Origin: Liolophura sinensis
Taxonomy: Eukaryota; Mollusca; Polyplacophora; Chitonida; Chitonidae
Assembly: GCF_032854445.1 (NCBI RefSeq)
Contig: NC_088295.1
Coordinates: 78,956,028-79,020,027, forward strand
Length of the DNA: 64,000 nt
Direction of reading: 5' to 3'
The notes under the pieces are model-generated. The model was given only the letters and a program-made list of their open reading frames with translations. It was not told the DNA's origin and did not search any database. The translations under genes and the position numbers were made by a program. Below are positions 1 to 10,520 of the stretch, piece by piece. Each line of letters opens with the position of its first letter. The stretch's first letter is position 1.

Positions 1-639
1 GAAACAGCTTACATAACGGTCCATTATCATGTGTAAATGGAGGCCTTCTTATCTGTTAGCCGCAATACTGGGGACAAGACACAAGTTGTCAAAGCACGGC
101 TTATGTCATTTTGTCTTATATATCACTTATTAAAATTGTCAGTGACCGATGTTCAGGGAAAAGTCATGGGTTGTTAAGTAAATCCGTGCTATCGATGGCG
201 GTTGTTCTATTGTCTCTTCTTTATGCTCCGGATTTACTGAAGGTCGTTTTTAAATGTCTATGCTGCTTTCCCCCAGGTATTAACAGCAATGTTTTAAATG
301 ATACAGTTTAACTGAGACATAATTATCGACTTGAGCGATATCTTCCGGAGTTATAGGTATGTAGACAAGTGAGATGTCGACTGTCTTCTGATAAGCAAAT
401 TCTTGCACAAGGTTTTTGAGAATCGTAAATATACGTTTTACGAACTTTTCGTTGAAGAAATGGAATAGTGCACTGACTAAGTTAAATAGTGTTGAACGGC
501 TCAATCATAATTGTCGACTTAACAGATTACATCCGTTATGACAAACTGAATCCACAGATTTAAGACCACAATATATTGTGGTGATATTTCTTCACCAGTG
601 AACCACTTCTGATTAAAATCTCTGAAACGCGTTATTTCC

Positions 640-905
640 TTTACAGTGGATTCGCCATCCAAATCAACTTATGTAGGTATGTGTGATTGTAGGAGACTGT
701 ACAGAATCCCATTGAAACGATCGCCCTCGTTAAGCCGTGACAAATCCCCGGGCCTAAATCCACAGTCCTGCCCTCGAGATCTGGATTTAAACAAGCGACT
801 TCACCGGTTAAACGCCAAAGAACTTCCAGATACGGTCCCTACGGCCCTACTCATTAACAAGAAAAATGGGATTTTTTGTATTTGTTCGTTGCCAATTAAA
901 CCTGT
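640..905 (-). repeat. Short dispersed repeat (family R3), copy 1
   Basis: The reverse complement aligns along its length with 15895-16135, sharing segments such as CTCGAGA, TTTAAACAAGCGACTTCACC and AACAAGAAA. It contains the 91-codon open frame at 646-921. The copy-B counterpart breaks that frame with stops and a one-base shift, so the frame is probably chance within a repeat. The polypyrimidine-AG just before it (TTTCCTTTACAG) looks like a splice acceptor but sits at the edge of the repeat. I have no name for the family. It may be a SINE tail without a recognisable tRNA head. Confidence 0.6.
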
Positions 906-1589
906 AAAAAATATTCCTTGATCTAGAACTTTCCTGATTCTGACACGAGGAAGACTGACAAACTTGTATTAGTAGATATAGATATTTACAAGCATGTGAT
1001 GAGATCACTATATGTCCAGCATCCAGGGCCAGATGAAGATACCTATAGACGTGGAGGTAGCGTTATGTTTTGGTAAACGTATTGGTGAGATTTTCGGTAC
1101 GTTTGATATCCAAACTTGGACATGTTTTTAAACAGGACATTCTATATCTTCCATTCTGCGCTAGATAAAGAGAGTTGACAACTGGTTTACGGATTTTTGA
1201 CGTACAGATTCTTATACCTGATCTGGTCTCGTTGTATATGGGAACATGTTTTGAGAATGGCGTTAAACACCAGCCATATAATTAAATACACATGCATGTA
1301 TTATTCTTAATATTACATAAGAAATAGAGACAAGAGAGTCTCGTGGTGATGTTCAAAGCACTCCGGATGTAGAAGTCACGAACGATTACATTTTGAAATG
1401 TCATAGGCTCTTTTGATTTCATTTTATAGTCAATCGATATGAAAGAAATGTTCTTTATATATAAAACTACGAATTTAAACATAAATGTTTAAATCCATTT
1501 GATATTTAGCATTACATTAAAAAGGCGAAGTTCATCTAAAAATTTACTACAGAATAATTACTATGAAATAAACACCACTGTGATGTTTA

Positions 1590-2420
1590 GTTCAGAATGA
1601 ATTCTCCACAGCTAGGGGGTAATGCCACAGTTCATTGAAATAACCACGCACTGGTGTGTGTTGGAGATATTTAAAATCAATAATACGTTATAACGAGCCG
1701 AAAAATCTAATTCAGCATATCCTTATTAAAATTGAATGTGGGTTATAGGGTTTTATGTAACGATTCCTGTGGATATTACATAATTGTCTCACACAGACAT
1801 ATTTATGTAGGAGGGGTCATGACATTTGCCGATGGTTCGGGCTAATTGGTCTCCCAGAAGCACTGAGCGTTTCGGATCTCAAATTATTATTGCAGGAGGG
1901 ATCACTGACGCAGATGGCCTTTTCAAGTGTACAATCACCTCGTGCTCAAGGAAACTTGAACAAGTGGTAATCAGAGGCCTTAAAACAACGACCTGTCTTC
2001 TATCTTATCAATACGGCCAATTTCGATACCAGCTTAATTAAAAAGACACTTTTGTCTTTCTCAATAAAATCGACGTCAGCGGAGACAGAGAAAAAGGACA
2101 AGAGTTGTCCATCCTCTGAAAAGATACAGTCAGCCTGTTACTGCATGGGAGTGAGCTATTTTTTTCCATCGGCTTTCGTAGGTGCTGCCGATGAACAAAA
2201 CAAAACAAAAAAAAACTAAGAAAATAAAAAAAAACGATTTCTTGACACTCTGAAGAACCTTACACTGCGCAGTTCAACGAATGCAAGTTAGATCCGAGTG
2301 AAAGGATCTGTAATACTTTCGAGGAAACCTCTAGGCGGATCCCGGTGAAAGGGCTTTTCCCTGGAGGTTACAGACTCATTTCAGGAATCCTGACACTTCC
2401 TTTGCGATGGATGTTTGGGT
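1590..2420 (-). repeat. Core block of long repeat unit, inverted copy 1
   Basis: This is a reverse-orientation match to the core blocks at 8745-9735, 13915-15130 and 19640-20700, and a same-orientation match to 4450-5370. Shared landmarks are the GGTGGTAATCAGAGGCCTTA-like stretch near 1955-1985, the AGTTAGATCCGAGTGAA stretch near 2286-2302 and a GGAGGTTACAGAC stretch near 2364-2376. An internal part present in the other copies is missing between about 2160 and 2230, where A-rich sequence sits instead. Confidence 0.7.
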
Positions 2421-3341
2421 AATGAGGATTACATTGTCACAACTGTTGACGTGAAAGAGAAACACAAAAAGAGATATGGAGTCAAAGTATTGAACGTATG
2501 AAGAGCATTGACTTTGTACTTCTGCCCACGAGATTCACGGAGAGGTCAACGGCATCATACATAGGGATTTACACAGGACTACTATAAGCACCAGACAAGC
2601 TATATCTATTATGAGCATTTTGTATAAATGAAAAGCGCATAATAAGAACAAAACGCACGATTAAGGATTCGCCAGAAGCTAGAACAGAATATGTCTTTAG
2701 ATAGACATAAACAGTGTGACATATATCATCTTATATAATACCACGTCCGCAGTGTTCAATGTGACTCTGCCACTCCAATCATTTCAAATATATTTTTGTC
2801 CACATCGATCAAATTTCACACCAAACGATGATATGTACTGAGAATCCATCGTTTCAGACGTTTTAATCTTATATCAGAATATGATGATGTATAGTGTTTA
2901 TAAAGTCCACCATTCGTAAAAAAGGATTACATCAACAAAATGAAGCATTGCTTAGAAATAATCTCCTGGAAAAATGCCCAAGGTATTAATTAATTTGACC
3001 TAGATTCAAATTTTACCCCGAAATTTTCCCATGAATGAACTATATCATATACTCTAATAGAACAGGAACATTAGCTGTCATTATCGGAAGCGGAACAACA
3101 AGCACTCGAACCAAATCCTCATGTTATTTCTCATTTGTTCATGTGTTACGTCGATGATTTTTACGCCTTTTAAAGGCAAAGACAGCACTCACATGAAGAA
3201 TCATTAAACTCTGTCCACAAATATAGTTGGAATATGTCAAGCAAAATATAGATGTGACTGCAATCCGTCGGCTCATTAAACTTGAAATTACTGACCTGGA
3301 ACGTCCGTTAGAACTGACAATGATGAATTAGTATACGAACG
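2421..3341. other. Intergenic stretch, nothing recognised
   Basis: AT-rich sequence with no long open frame, no RNA gene and no repeat that I could match elsewhere in the window. It ends at the target-site duplication of the SINE at 3356. Confidence 0.5.
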
Positions 3342-3355
3342 TCTATTGCGACGGG

Positions 3356-3601
3356 GGCCTCCGTGGCTCAGTTGGTTAGCGCGCTAGTACAGCGTAATGA
3401 CCCAGGAGTCTCTCACCAATGAGCTCACTGTGAGTTCAAGTCCAGCTCATGGTGGTTTCCTATCCGGCCGTAAGTGGGAAGGTCTGCTAGCAACCTGCTG
3501 ATGGTCGTGGGTTTCCCCGGGCTCTCCCCGGTTCCCTCCCACCATAATGCTGGCCGCCGTCGTTCTTGAGTACTGCGTAAAACACCAATCAAATAAATAA
3601 A
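3356..3601 (+). mobile_element. Full-length tRNA-derived SINE with perfect TSD
   Basis: The head GGCCTCCGTGGCTCAGTTGG gives an A-box-like sequence and TGAGTTCAAGTCC gives a B-box-like sequence, as expected of an internal polymerase III promoter. The body runs through the CCGGCCGT, GGGTTTCCCCGGGCTC and TAATGCTGGCCGCCGTCGT segments shared by all copies here. The tail is AACACCAATCAAATAAATAAAT. A perfect 14-bp duplication, TCTATTGCGACGGG, flanks it at 3342-3355 and 3602-3615, showing insertion by target-primed reverse transcription. About 15 bases usually found between CGTCGT and TTCTTGAGTAC are missing. This is one of the youngest-looking insertions in the window. Confidence 0.93.
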
Positions 3602-3781
3602 TCTATTGCGACGGGCCCGTACTCAGAACACAGCTAAAGTCAGCTAAAGTTTTATGAGGGCAGTGTTTAATTTGCAACGTCATGCCAACGACTGAAATGA
3701 TAGGCACAGAATATGGTCACACTCTCCGAATTAATATGAGTTCAGCGGATTGGTAGTGGAAATTTCCCCGCATAACTTTTT

Positions 3782-3881
3782 GTTTATTTGATTGGTGTTT
3801 TACACAGTACTCAAGAATATTTTGCTTACAGGACGGCGGCCAGGATTTTAGTGGGAGGAAACCGGACAGAGCATTGAGGAA
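3782..3881 (-). mobile_element. 5'-truncated SINE with perfect TSD
   Basis: This is the minus-strand tail half of the same SINE family as at 3356. Read on the plus strand it runs from TTTATTTGATTGGTGTTTTAC to the GGGAGGAAACCGGACAGAGC segment. The tRNA-like head is missing, which is 5' truncation. A perfect 11-bp duplication, CATAACTTTTT, flanks it at 3771-3781 and 3882-3892. Confidence 0.9.
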
Positions 3882-4275
3882 CATAACTTTTTATGACAGG
3901 AAAAGCGTGAATTTACATTTGGGTGAAATTTTGATTCAATGGATTGCCCTTAGATTAAGAACGAACAACCGCACAGGACTCGATGTTTTGTTTTCAGGTT
4001 ATTCCTAATGTGATTTTCAAACGGGGCAATTCACCATCAACCAAGCCGTCCCTTGGAAAAACAGCCAGCATCAGTCATGTACTTCTTTGTTGTTTGGATC
4101 TTTTTTTAATCTTCACAAAAATATTATAATGGAAAAGTTGTTATACATTTTGAGTCATGCCAGTTCTATTATTTTTGTCACAAAGAACTGGAAATATAAA
4201 CGCGAACCTTGTTTCGTTCATAAAACTAATGACAAAAGAAATATAAAACCAAATGCTTGATGTTAATGAGGATGT

Positions 4276-4410
4276 GTATGCCTATAATCTGTATGTCTAT
4301 AGTCTGTATGTCTGTAATCTGTATGTCTGTAATCTGTGTGTCTATAATCTGTATGTCTGTAATCTGTATGTGTATAATCTGTATGTGTATAATCTGTATG
4401 TCTGTAAACT
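4276..4410 (+). repeat. 15-bp minisatellite, nine units
   Basis: Nine consecutive 15-base units fit GTATGTCTRTAATCT exactly in register. Variation is mostly at positions 5, 7 and 9, and the last unit ends in AAACT. No partial units or insertions are seen, so the array looks recently expanded. It lies just outside the second inverted core block. Confidence 0.95.
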
Positions 4411-4449
4411 AGTAAAGTTATATTGTTGACAGTGTACCTTTTGTCGGTA

Positions 4450-5370
4450 ATCCATGTTAGAATGTATAGGATTCTATGTAACGATTCTTGTGAATATTAC
4501 ATTATTGAATCACGCACAGTTCATTGTAATAATCACTTATATGTGTTTGAGATATAAAAATCAATAATCCGTTATAAAGAATAGAAAATTGTAATTCGCC
4601 GTGTCTTTATTTAAGTTCAATATGGGTAAAGCTGAGATTCCAAAAGCTCCTCGGTTCCATGTAGCGATGACATTACGTTATTGGAGCAGACAGACGTAGG
4701 GGGCACACACTTTTGTCTGGCTGCTGCTTTGGGAATCTCAAATTATCATTGCACCACTGATCACTCCCGACACAATTGGCCTTTTCAGATGTACAATTAC
4801 ATGTTGCTCAAGAAAACTTGACCTGGTGGTAATCAGAGGCCTTAGAACAACGACCTTTGTAGGATCTGGTGCGTAAGACCAGTTTAGGCACCACCATGCT
4901 TAAAACGTTTTTTATGTCTAAGTAATATTGATTGAGAGAAAAGACAGGAGGTGTCCGTCCCTTGAACCGATACAGCGATCCTGACATGGAACTCAGCTTT
5001 TTTTTTTCTTTTTGAGCGGCTTGAACTAACGGGATAATTTCGTAGGACTTGATGATGGCACCCAGGTTCAGAGCGATTACACAGCCGACTGGGTCCATTG
5101 GTCGCTAATCAGAGGAGATGTAAACTGGGATGGCCGCTGGGCACAAATAGCCAACATCTATTATAGTCAATAAGTCTTGTTATTTTACAATACAAAAAGC
5201 CCATTTCGCGGCGACCGGAAGAACCCTACATGACACAATTCAACGACAACGAATTAGATCCGAGTGAAGAGAACAGTAATACTTTTAATAATCCTTGGCT
5301 GATCCACAAAGGGCTTTTGTCTGGAAGTTACAGGCACATTTGAGGAATCTGAGCAAATTACATTTTAAAT
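4450..5370 (-). repeat. Core block of long repeat unit, inverted copy 2
   Basis: The reverse complement matches the core blocks of copies A, B and C closely. The minus-strand frame at 4808-5098 begins MDPVGCVIALNLGA. The same start occurs in direct orientation at 20143 (MNPVGCVIALNLGA) and 9222 (MDPIGCAIALSLDA), but the frames then diverge or stop. The region before the block (4470-4620) also matches 1600-1800 and, reversed, 15000-15130, so the homology exceeds the best-conserved part. I do not assign a protein. Confidence 0.72.
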
Positions 5371-5859
5371 ATAATAGTATTAAAAGTGTAATCTCATACC
5401 AAAACTAAATACCTACCTAAGCACCGCACTTTCATCACTGGTTGGATGTATTGACACCCCAATTTCTCACTTAGAAACTAAAGTTTCAAATTTTTGCACT
5501 TCCTCATCAATCAATCGACATCAAGAAGTGCACATGTTTCAAAAAGTCTCATCTGTTATGCTTCTTGATTTCCTTACCTAATACAAATAGTCAACAGGTC
5601 TGTGATCCAAGATGTTCCAAGAATACTTTGTGTTTTCGGCCTTAAATGTGAGCAAATTAGGGCCAGTGTTTCTACATCGCGCGGTAGGGTGTTATGAATG
5701 CTCACAAGCAGGGTTTTGAACATGTTCTCAGTTCTCGTGAGTCATTTGGGAGCTTCACAGAATTTCTTCACGCTCAAATTGTGTCAGGAAGAAAAATTTT
5801 CCTGACAGACGCCATTTCTCATCATTTTATGATCATTTGCCAAAGAACAGATCCTAAAT
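5371..5859. other. Intergenic stretch with one palindrome
   Basis: No gene is recognised. A 26-base near-perfect palindrome lies at 5782-5807, with arms TGTCAGGAA and TTCCTGACA around an A/T centre. It could form a hairpin or be a chance inverted repeat. Nothing else stands out. Confidence 0.4.
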
Positions 5860-6110
5860 TCATATTTTCCTGTTGATGACAAGGATCATTGACGTCAGTA
5901 ATGACTGGTCCTGGAAGGTATTTCACGTTTGGCAAAAGTCGGGTGTTTGAATCCAGCAGAGAGTTTACAACAAGATGTTTCTTTGGAAAGGCATTGGTTT
6001 CCTCCAGATTAAGCCGGTTTCCTCCGAACATTAGCATGGCCTCCGTCATCTAAACGAACCATTCTGAATGTGACGTCAAACACCGTTCACATCAACTGAT
6101 GCACGATCAT
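5860..6110 (+). repeat. R3 repeat copy 2 followed by degenerate SINE tail
   Basis: The segment from CCTGTTGATGACAAGG onward matches 15895-15985, including the GTTTGAATCCAGC-type stretch, and so is a second plus-strand R3 copy. It runs directly into a worn SINE tail at about 5990-6100, with CCGGTTTCCTCC, GCATGGCCTCCGTCATCTAA and GACGTCAAACACCG. I cannot tell whether R3 and this tail form one composite element or two adjacent insertions. Confidence 0.5.
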
Positions 6111-7324
6111 TTCCGTTAAGAAAGGATGATAAAGCGTATAAACTTTTTTTTAGACAAAATAAGTTTTTTTTATTATTGAGGCATTTTACACTGGCTGGCA
6201 CAATTGTTGCAGGATTTGTGTTTCTTATTTCATGGGTTGATACCTCACCTTTGACTCTTTCCACATGCCATTTTACTCAGACAACTATTGAGATAAATAA
6301 AGAGCAATAGTTGCCCATTGATAGCCAGAAATAATCCTGCCGTGATAAAGGTATTAACCCTAGTGACTATCTTTCAAATCTCATTCAATTACTTATGGTT
6401 TTGTCACGGCACCACTTATTCCCCATCACGCAATAAACCATTATAATCCAGGTAGATAAACCAGTTGAAACTGTAGTCGTCGTAACTACCTTAGATAGAA
6501 AGTACCTTTATACTGTCAATATTTATGATTTTAAATACCATATCGCATATCACCATTAGTATTATTTGTACAGTAAAGTTAAATAGGTATTGGAATGACA
6601 ATTTCCTTTTATTTTCTTTGCAAGACAAGGAAAATTATGTTAACGTGAGATGGAGAAACGTGTATAAAAGTTTGCTGTTCTTATAGTTATTTATAGTGTC
6701 TCAGGGAGATGGATTTGGAGTGAGAGAGTCAGTGTATAGAGTAAAAGCAAACGAAAGGAATGTGAAGGAAAGGAAATAATGAAAGTATATTTGCCGGTTT
6801 TCTCCCAAGCAGCGGAATACCAAGATGACTTCTTCAGTCCTACATTCTTGAACCCTTGATGATCTCTTTCGCATACATCGAAGTCAATAAAACAAGGGAT
6901 TTTTATTTGGTGTTATGTTTACTACTCCAGCCGTTTCACATATAGTATGTTAACCAGGTCATGGCCTAATTTCTGCCTTATTTTTGGCGGAATATAGGTT
7001 TTCACTAACAGTTCTGTCATTTTCTTGGTTTGGAAAAACTACACGAGAAAATCGGCCAAAATTCCAGTCCTTATTGATCATATGTAGTGACTGGTTTATA
7101 ACTAATTCTTTGTGATCTGAGTAAACAAACCGAACTGCTTCACACATGGAGAAAAAAACGTTCAAAAAGTGTCCTGATGTGTCCAAATGTGTGTCCTGGC
7201 GGATGAAAGTACAGAAAAGCTGCTAAACTTTTCTGATGAGGCTGAATGTGTTTAACGCACAGTTTTCCTAAAGTTCAAGCAGTCTGTTCGGAAATTAAGC
7301 AAACACTTTATATGAATATGGGAA

Positions 7325-7328
<4 letters not shown>

Positions 7329-7398
<70 letters not shown>
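7329..7398. repeat. TA dinucleotide microsatellite
   Basis: An uninterrupted run of about 35 AT/TA dinucleotides. The paralogous position in copy B (about 12700) has no such run, so it arose or expanded in copy A. Confidence 0.98.
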
Positions 7399-7400
<2 letters not shown>

Positions 7401-8744
7401 ATCTGACATTGGGGGAGGATAAGCTGTTCCCGCGTTTCCAGCAAGTTCATCGATCACTTTGGAAAATGCCCAAGCATAAAAACGAAACATTCTCTATTTT
7501 CTGATACAACTTTCTATATTTCTCCTAAATCCATAATATTTGTTCTAAAGTTCCTTTTCATGTATCATTTAATTTTATCTTAAATATTCACGGCTATTCG
7601 ATTACTTGACCAGGGGTATGGACACACGAGAAATTTGACGTTCATAATCCAGAAACACATGCGTACACTTAACGTTCTCAGAGTGTTGTAGTTCTGCACA
7701 GTGAAGGGCGTTACATGTATATGCAAGTGGGTATGCCAGGTCTCTGACACCATTGTGAGTAGGCCGATAGGCTGCATTTTGAATATTTGGTTTGTTGTAG
7801 ATAGAGTGTCAGGTTGGAACACATTTAAAACAGGCCAGCACTTGCACGGGAATGGTGCTTTCTGGTAGAATGAACAATTTAACATTTAGATTTCCAGAGA
7901 AAGGAAGACATTTATTTGGCCCTCTATGTGATCTAGTCTTGATACAAGAACACAGAGAATCTTGGTATGTCTAATGCTGTTGTTGAGATGGAAAGGACTG
8001 CATCGATCATTTCACAAGATCTGAACTTTTGCACACTTCGATGGCTGCTCTCATGGCTTCTTTTAGAATGACGTTTAAAACGGCGTCACTATTTGTCGAT
8101 AGAATACCCTCCAATTTGTCATTTATCAATAACCCCCCACCCCCAAAATTCCTCCCAATCCAACGCCATTTAAAGCAGTTCCCAGGTATAAATATCCTTT
8201 CCTTTCCGTGGCCGGTACTGTAAAAGGATTACTTGTAAATGACCAGTCTTTACGAAATGTGTCCCCGATAATTTTAATATGACCATTCTGAGAATTAAAG
8301 AACAAGCGACAAAACACAGACAGACGCGGTTTTATTTTGAATGTTCTGAGAACAAAACAGCGGTTCCTGTTCGGGTGTTTTTACTTAATCTGAAGTCTTT
8401 GTAATGCCAACTAATGTTAACTTTACATACCTTTTTTTCATAAGAAGTTATGTGGGATACGTGTAGCAGAGTTCGATGACCTTACTAGCACATACCTTAA
8501 AGCATAAAGAGGAAAATGAAAAACATGTACGTAAGAAGTGTTATGAAAGCAACGTTTTTTTCTTTATTAGTGGATGTTTGATGCATGTGTGGCTACATTT
8601 TATTGATTATTAGAGTATTTAACAAAACTATCTTTTCGTATTTAAAACCCATCACTTGAGCTTCTACGTGTTACTTAGGTATAACACTTATAGGTCAAGT
8701 GCATCGTACATTCATTAATCATGTTTATGAAACTCTGATATGTC

Positions 8745-9735
8745 TGCACCACAGCGGTAATTAAAAAGGTATCATCTCAATAAATCTGCCGACAAGGTAA
8801 ATATCTTAAAAGTCTCTGTAGTTAACACCCTAAAATAGCGATTTTGGAAATGATTTCAGAAATATAGAAACATGACGGAAATTCTATACAATTACATGCA
8901 CTTCGTGTCTCTTTTTTGTTTCTCTTCCACATCGACAGCTATAACTATGGAATCCGTACTCCCCCAGCATGGATCGCATAGGGAGTCACTTTGTCCAGAT
9001 TCCTCAAATGTGTATGTAACCTCCAGGGAAAAGCCCTTTAACGTGGATCAGCCTAGCGGTGTTCTTTAAAAGTAACACTTCACTCAGATCTAATTTGCTG
9101 TCGTTGAAGTGCGTCATGTAGGGTTCTTCACATCGCCGAGAAATGGGCTTTTTGTATTGTAAAATAATAAGGCTTATTGACTACAATAGATGTTTAAATC
9201 TTCTCTGATTAGCGAGCAATGGATCCAATCGGCTGTGCAATCGCTTTGAGCCTGGATGCCATCACCAGGTCCTACCAAATTACTCCGCTAACTCAAGCCG
9301 CTGCGAAAGAAAAAATAGCTCGGTTCTGTGTAGTAACAGGCTGACTCTATCTGTTCAGATGACGGACAACTCTTGTCTTCTCCCTTAGCTTCCTTGGGCG
9401 ACTATATTACTGAGAAAAAAGTAACTTTTCAATCAAACTGGTATCGACATGGGCCAGATATCAGACAGGTCGTTGGTATAGGGCCTCTGATTACCACCAG
9501 TTCAAGTTTTCTTGAAGAAGAGGTGATTACACGTCTGTAAAGACCATTTGAGATTCCAAAGCTCAGTGATTGTGGGAAGCCAATTAATACGAACCATCGG
9601 CAAACGTTATGACCAGCAGTCAGAAAGAAGCAAGAGTCCCTCCTATATGTCAGCCTGCAAGAATGATGTAATATTCAAAAGAATCGTCATTTGGGGCCCT
9701 ATAACCCACACCCCTACATGGATTATCCAAATATA
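8745..9735 (+). repeat. Core block of long repeat unit, copy A
   Basis: Best-conserved part of the unit. Landmarks are CGACAAGGTAAATATCTTAAA, a CTCAAATGTGT…TAACCTCCAG stretch, CAGATCTAATTTGCTGTCGTTGAA, CATGTAGGGTTCTTCA, GTAAAATAATAAGGCTTATTGAC and CTGATTACCACCAGTTCAAG. The minus-strand frame that reads SQIIIAG in sister copies is damaged here by an internal deletion near 9545. Confidence 0.75.
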
Positions 9736-9974
9736 ATCTCAACAAATTTTTCCACATTTTCTAACAGATTACAATATTAACACAATGTTAAGACGTATAA
9801 TATGCGGGATTCAAGAATTTGTGACTTATTTGAAAGGGAATAAGTTTTTAGGACAAGGAAACCCGAGAACTAAAGAATTTACTTATTAATTTGTTTGTTT
9901 GATGGATGTTTATTGGCGTATCATAGAATATCTGACGCAGGGCGCCATTGCTAAGTGAGAAAAGAACTACTGAA

Positions 9975-10520
9975 ATTACACTATACGGAAGTATGAAAAT
10001 ACATCAAACTTTAACCAAGGAAGAAAATTTATTTTTTTACTATTTCCATATTTCCACCGAGGCCACTTGTAACATACATTTTGCGAATCTGGACTTTGTG
10101 AACTCAAGGTTCCCGAAAAAAGCAGAAAAATCACGCTTGACACAGATTACGAAGTGTCCAGTCTTCTGGATCTCGGTTCATGTATAACCAGTGTGGTACA
10201 TTAGCTACTCCTCTGTCCCCTAATGCACCCTGAGCCGTTGCCCCACTCCCATCAGTATAGATCAGCCAGTGTATGACTGGGTCAAGTTATCCTAATCTAG
10301 TCAGTCACTTTGCCTGCCTTGTCTGATCGATCTGATCAGAGAACTGATTGGCCTCTATCCTGACGGCCAAGAAGTGGTAATAGATTACATGAGGAGGTTA
10401 AGCCAAATTTCCGATTTACTCACCTATTGTACAGCTATCGATTAAAAGTACTGTCATTGAGATTCCTCCAAATGTCCGATCAGACCGATCAGTTGTGTGT
10501 TCTGTACACGGATAACTGGT
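9975..10520 (+). repeat. End block of long repeat unit, copy A
   Basis: Matches 17320-17870 throughout and 23425-23700 in its first half. Landmarks are the AAATCACGCTTGACACAG stretch, the TTAGCTACTCCTCTG stretch, GGTAATAGATTACATGAG and CTCCAAATGTC. The 79-codon frame ending at 10187 and the 63-codon frame at 17329-17520 align from MKIH onward. Copy C breaks the same frame after about 17 codons, so a real exon is unlikely. Confidence 0.7.

Larger units (their letters stand above)
1..2420 (-). repeat. Inverted copy of the long repeat unit
   Basis: Read on the minus strand, this segment follows the block order of direct copies B and C. Positions 1590-2420 match the core block of copy B (13915-15130). 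Positions 640-905 match the short repeat at 15895-16135. Positions 1-330 match the block at about 16690-16930 and 22735-23000. For example, the first 60 bases are the near-exact reverse complement of the stretch around 16850-16900. The left end runs off the window. No intact gene is visible. The 66-codon frame at 111-311 is the counterpart of the minus-strand frame at 22737-22943 and only reflects the duplication. Boundaries were set by eye. Confidence 0.7.

Noticed and set aside
646-921. 91-codon frame preceded by a splice-acceptor-like sequence
   Set aside because: It coincides with an R3 repeat. The matching copy at 15895-16135 has stops and a frameshift in the same frame.
1826-2041. Recurring SQIIIAG…GLF frame (also near 4730 and at 20248-20589)
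   Set aside because: About half or more of the codon differences between copies change the amino acid, two other copies are interrupted, and an overlapping opposite-strand frame recurs equally well. This is nucleotide similarity, not protein conservation.
4808-5098. Recurring frame beginning MDPVGCVIALNLGA (also near 9222, 14410 and 20143)
   Set aside because: Frames collapse after 20-60 codons at different points in each copy, and the copy near 14410 lacks the start codon.
7329-7398. TA tract as a replication origin or matrix-attachment site
   Set aside because: It is a plain dinucleotide microsatellite. No supporting motif cluster surrounds it.
9948-10187. 79-codon frame sharing MKIH with 17329-17520
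   Set aside because: The third copy (23437 onward) stops early and indels shift the frame. It belongs to the end block of the repeat unit.
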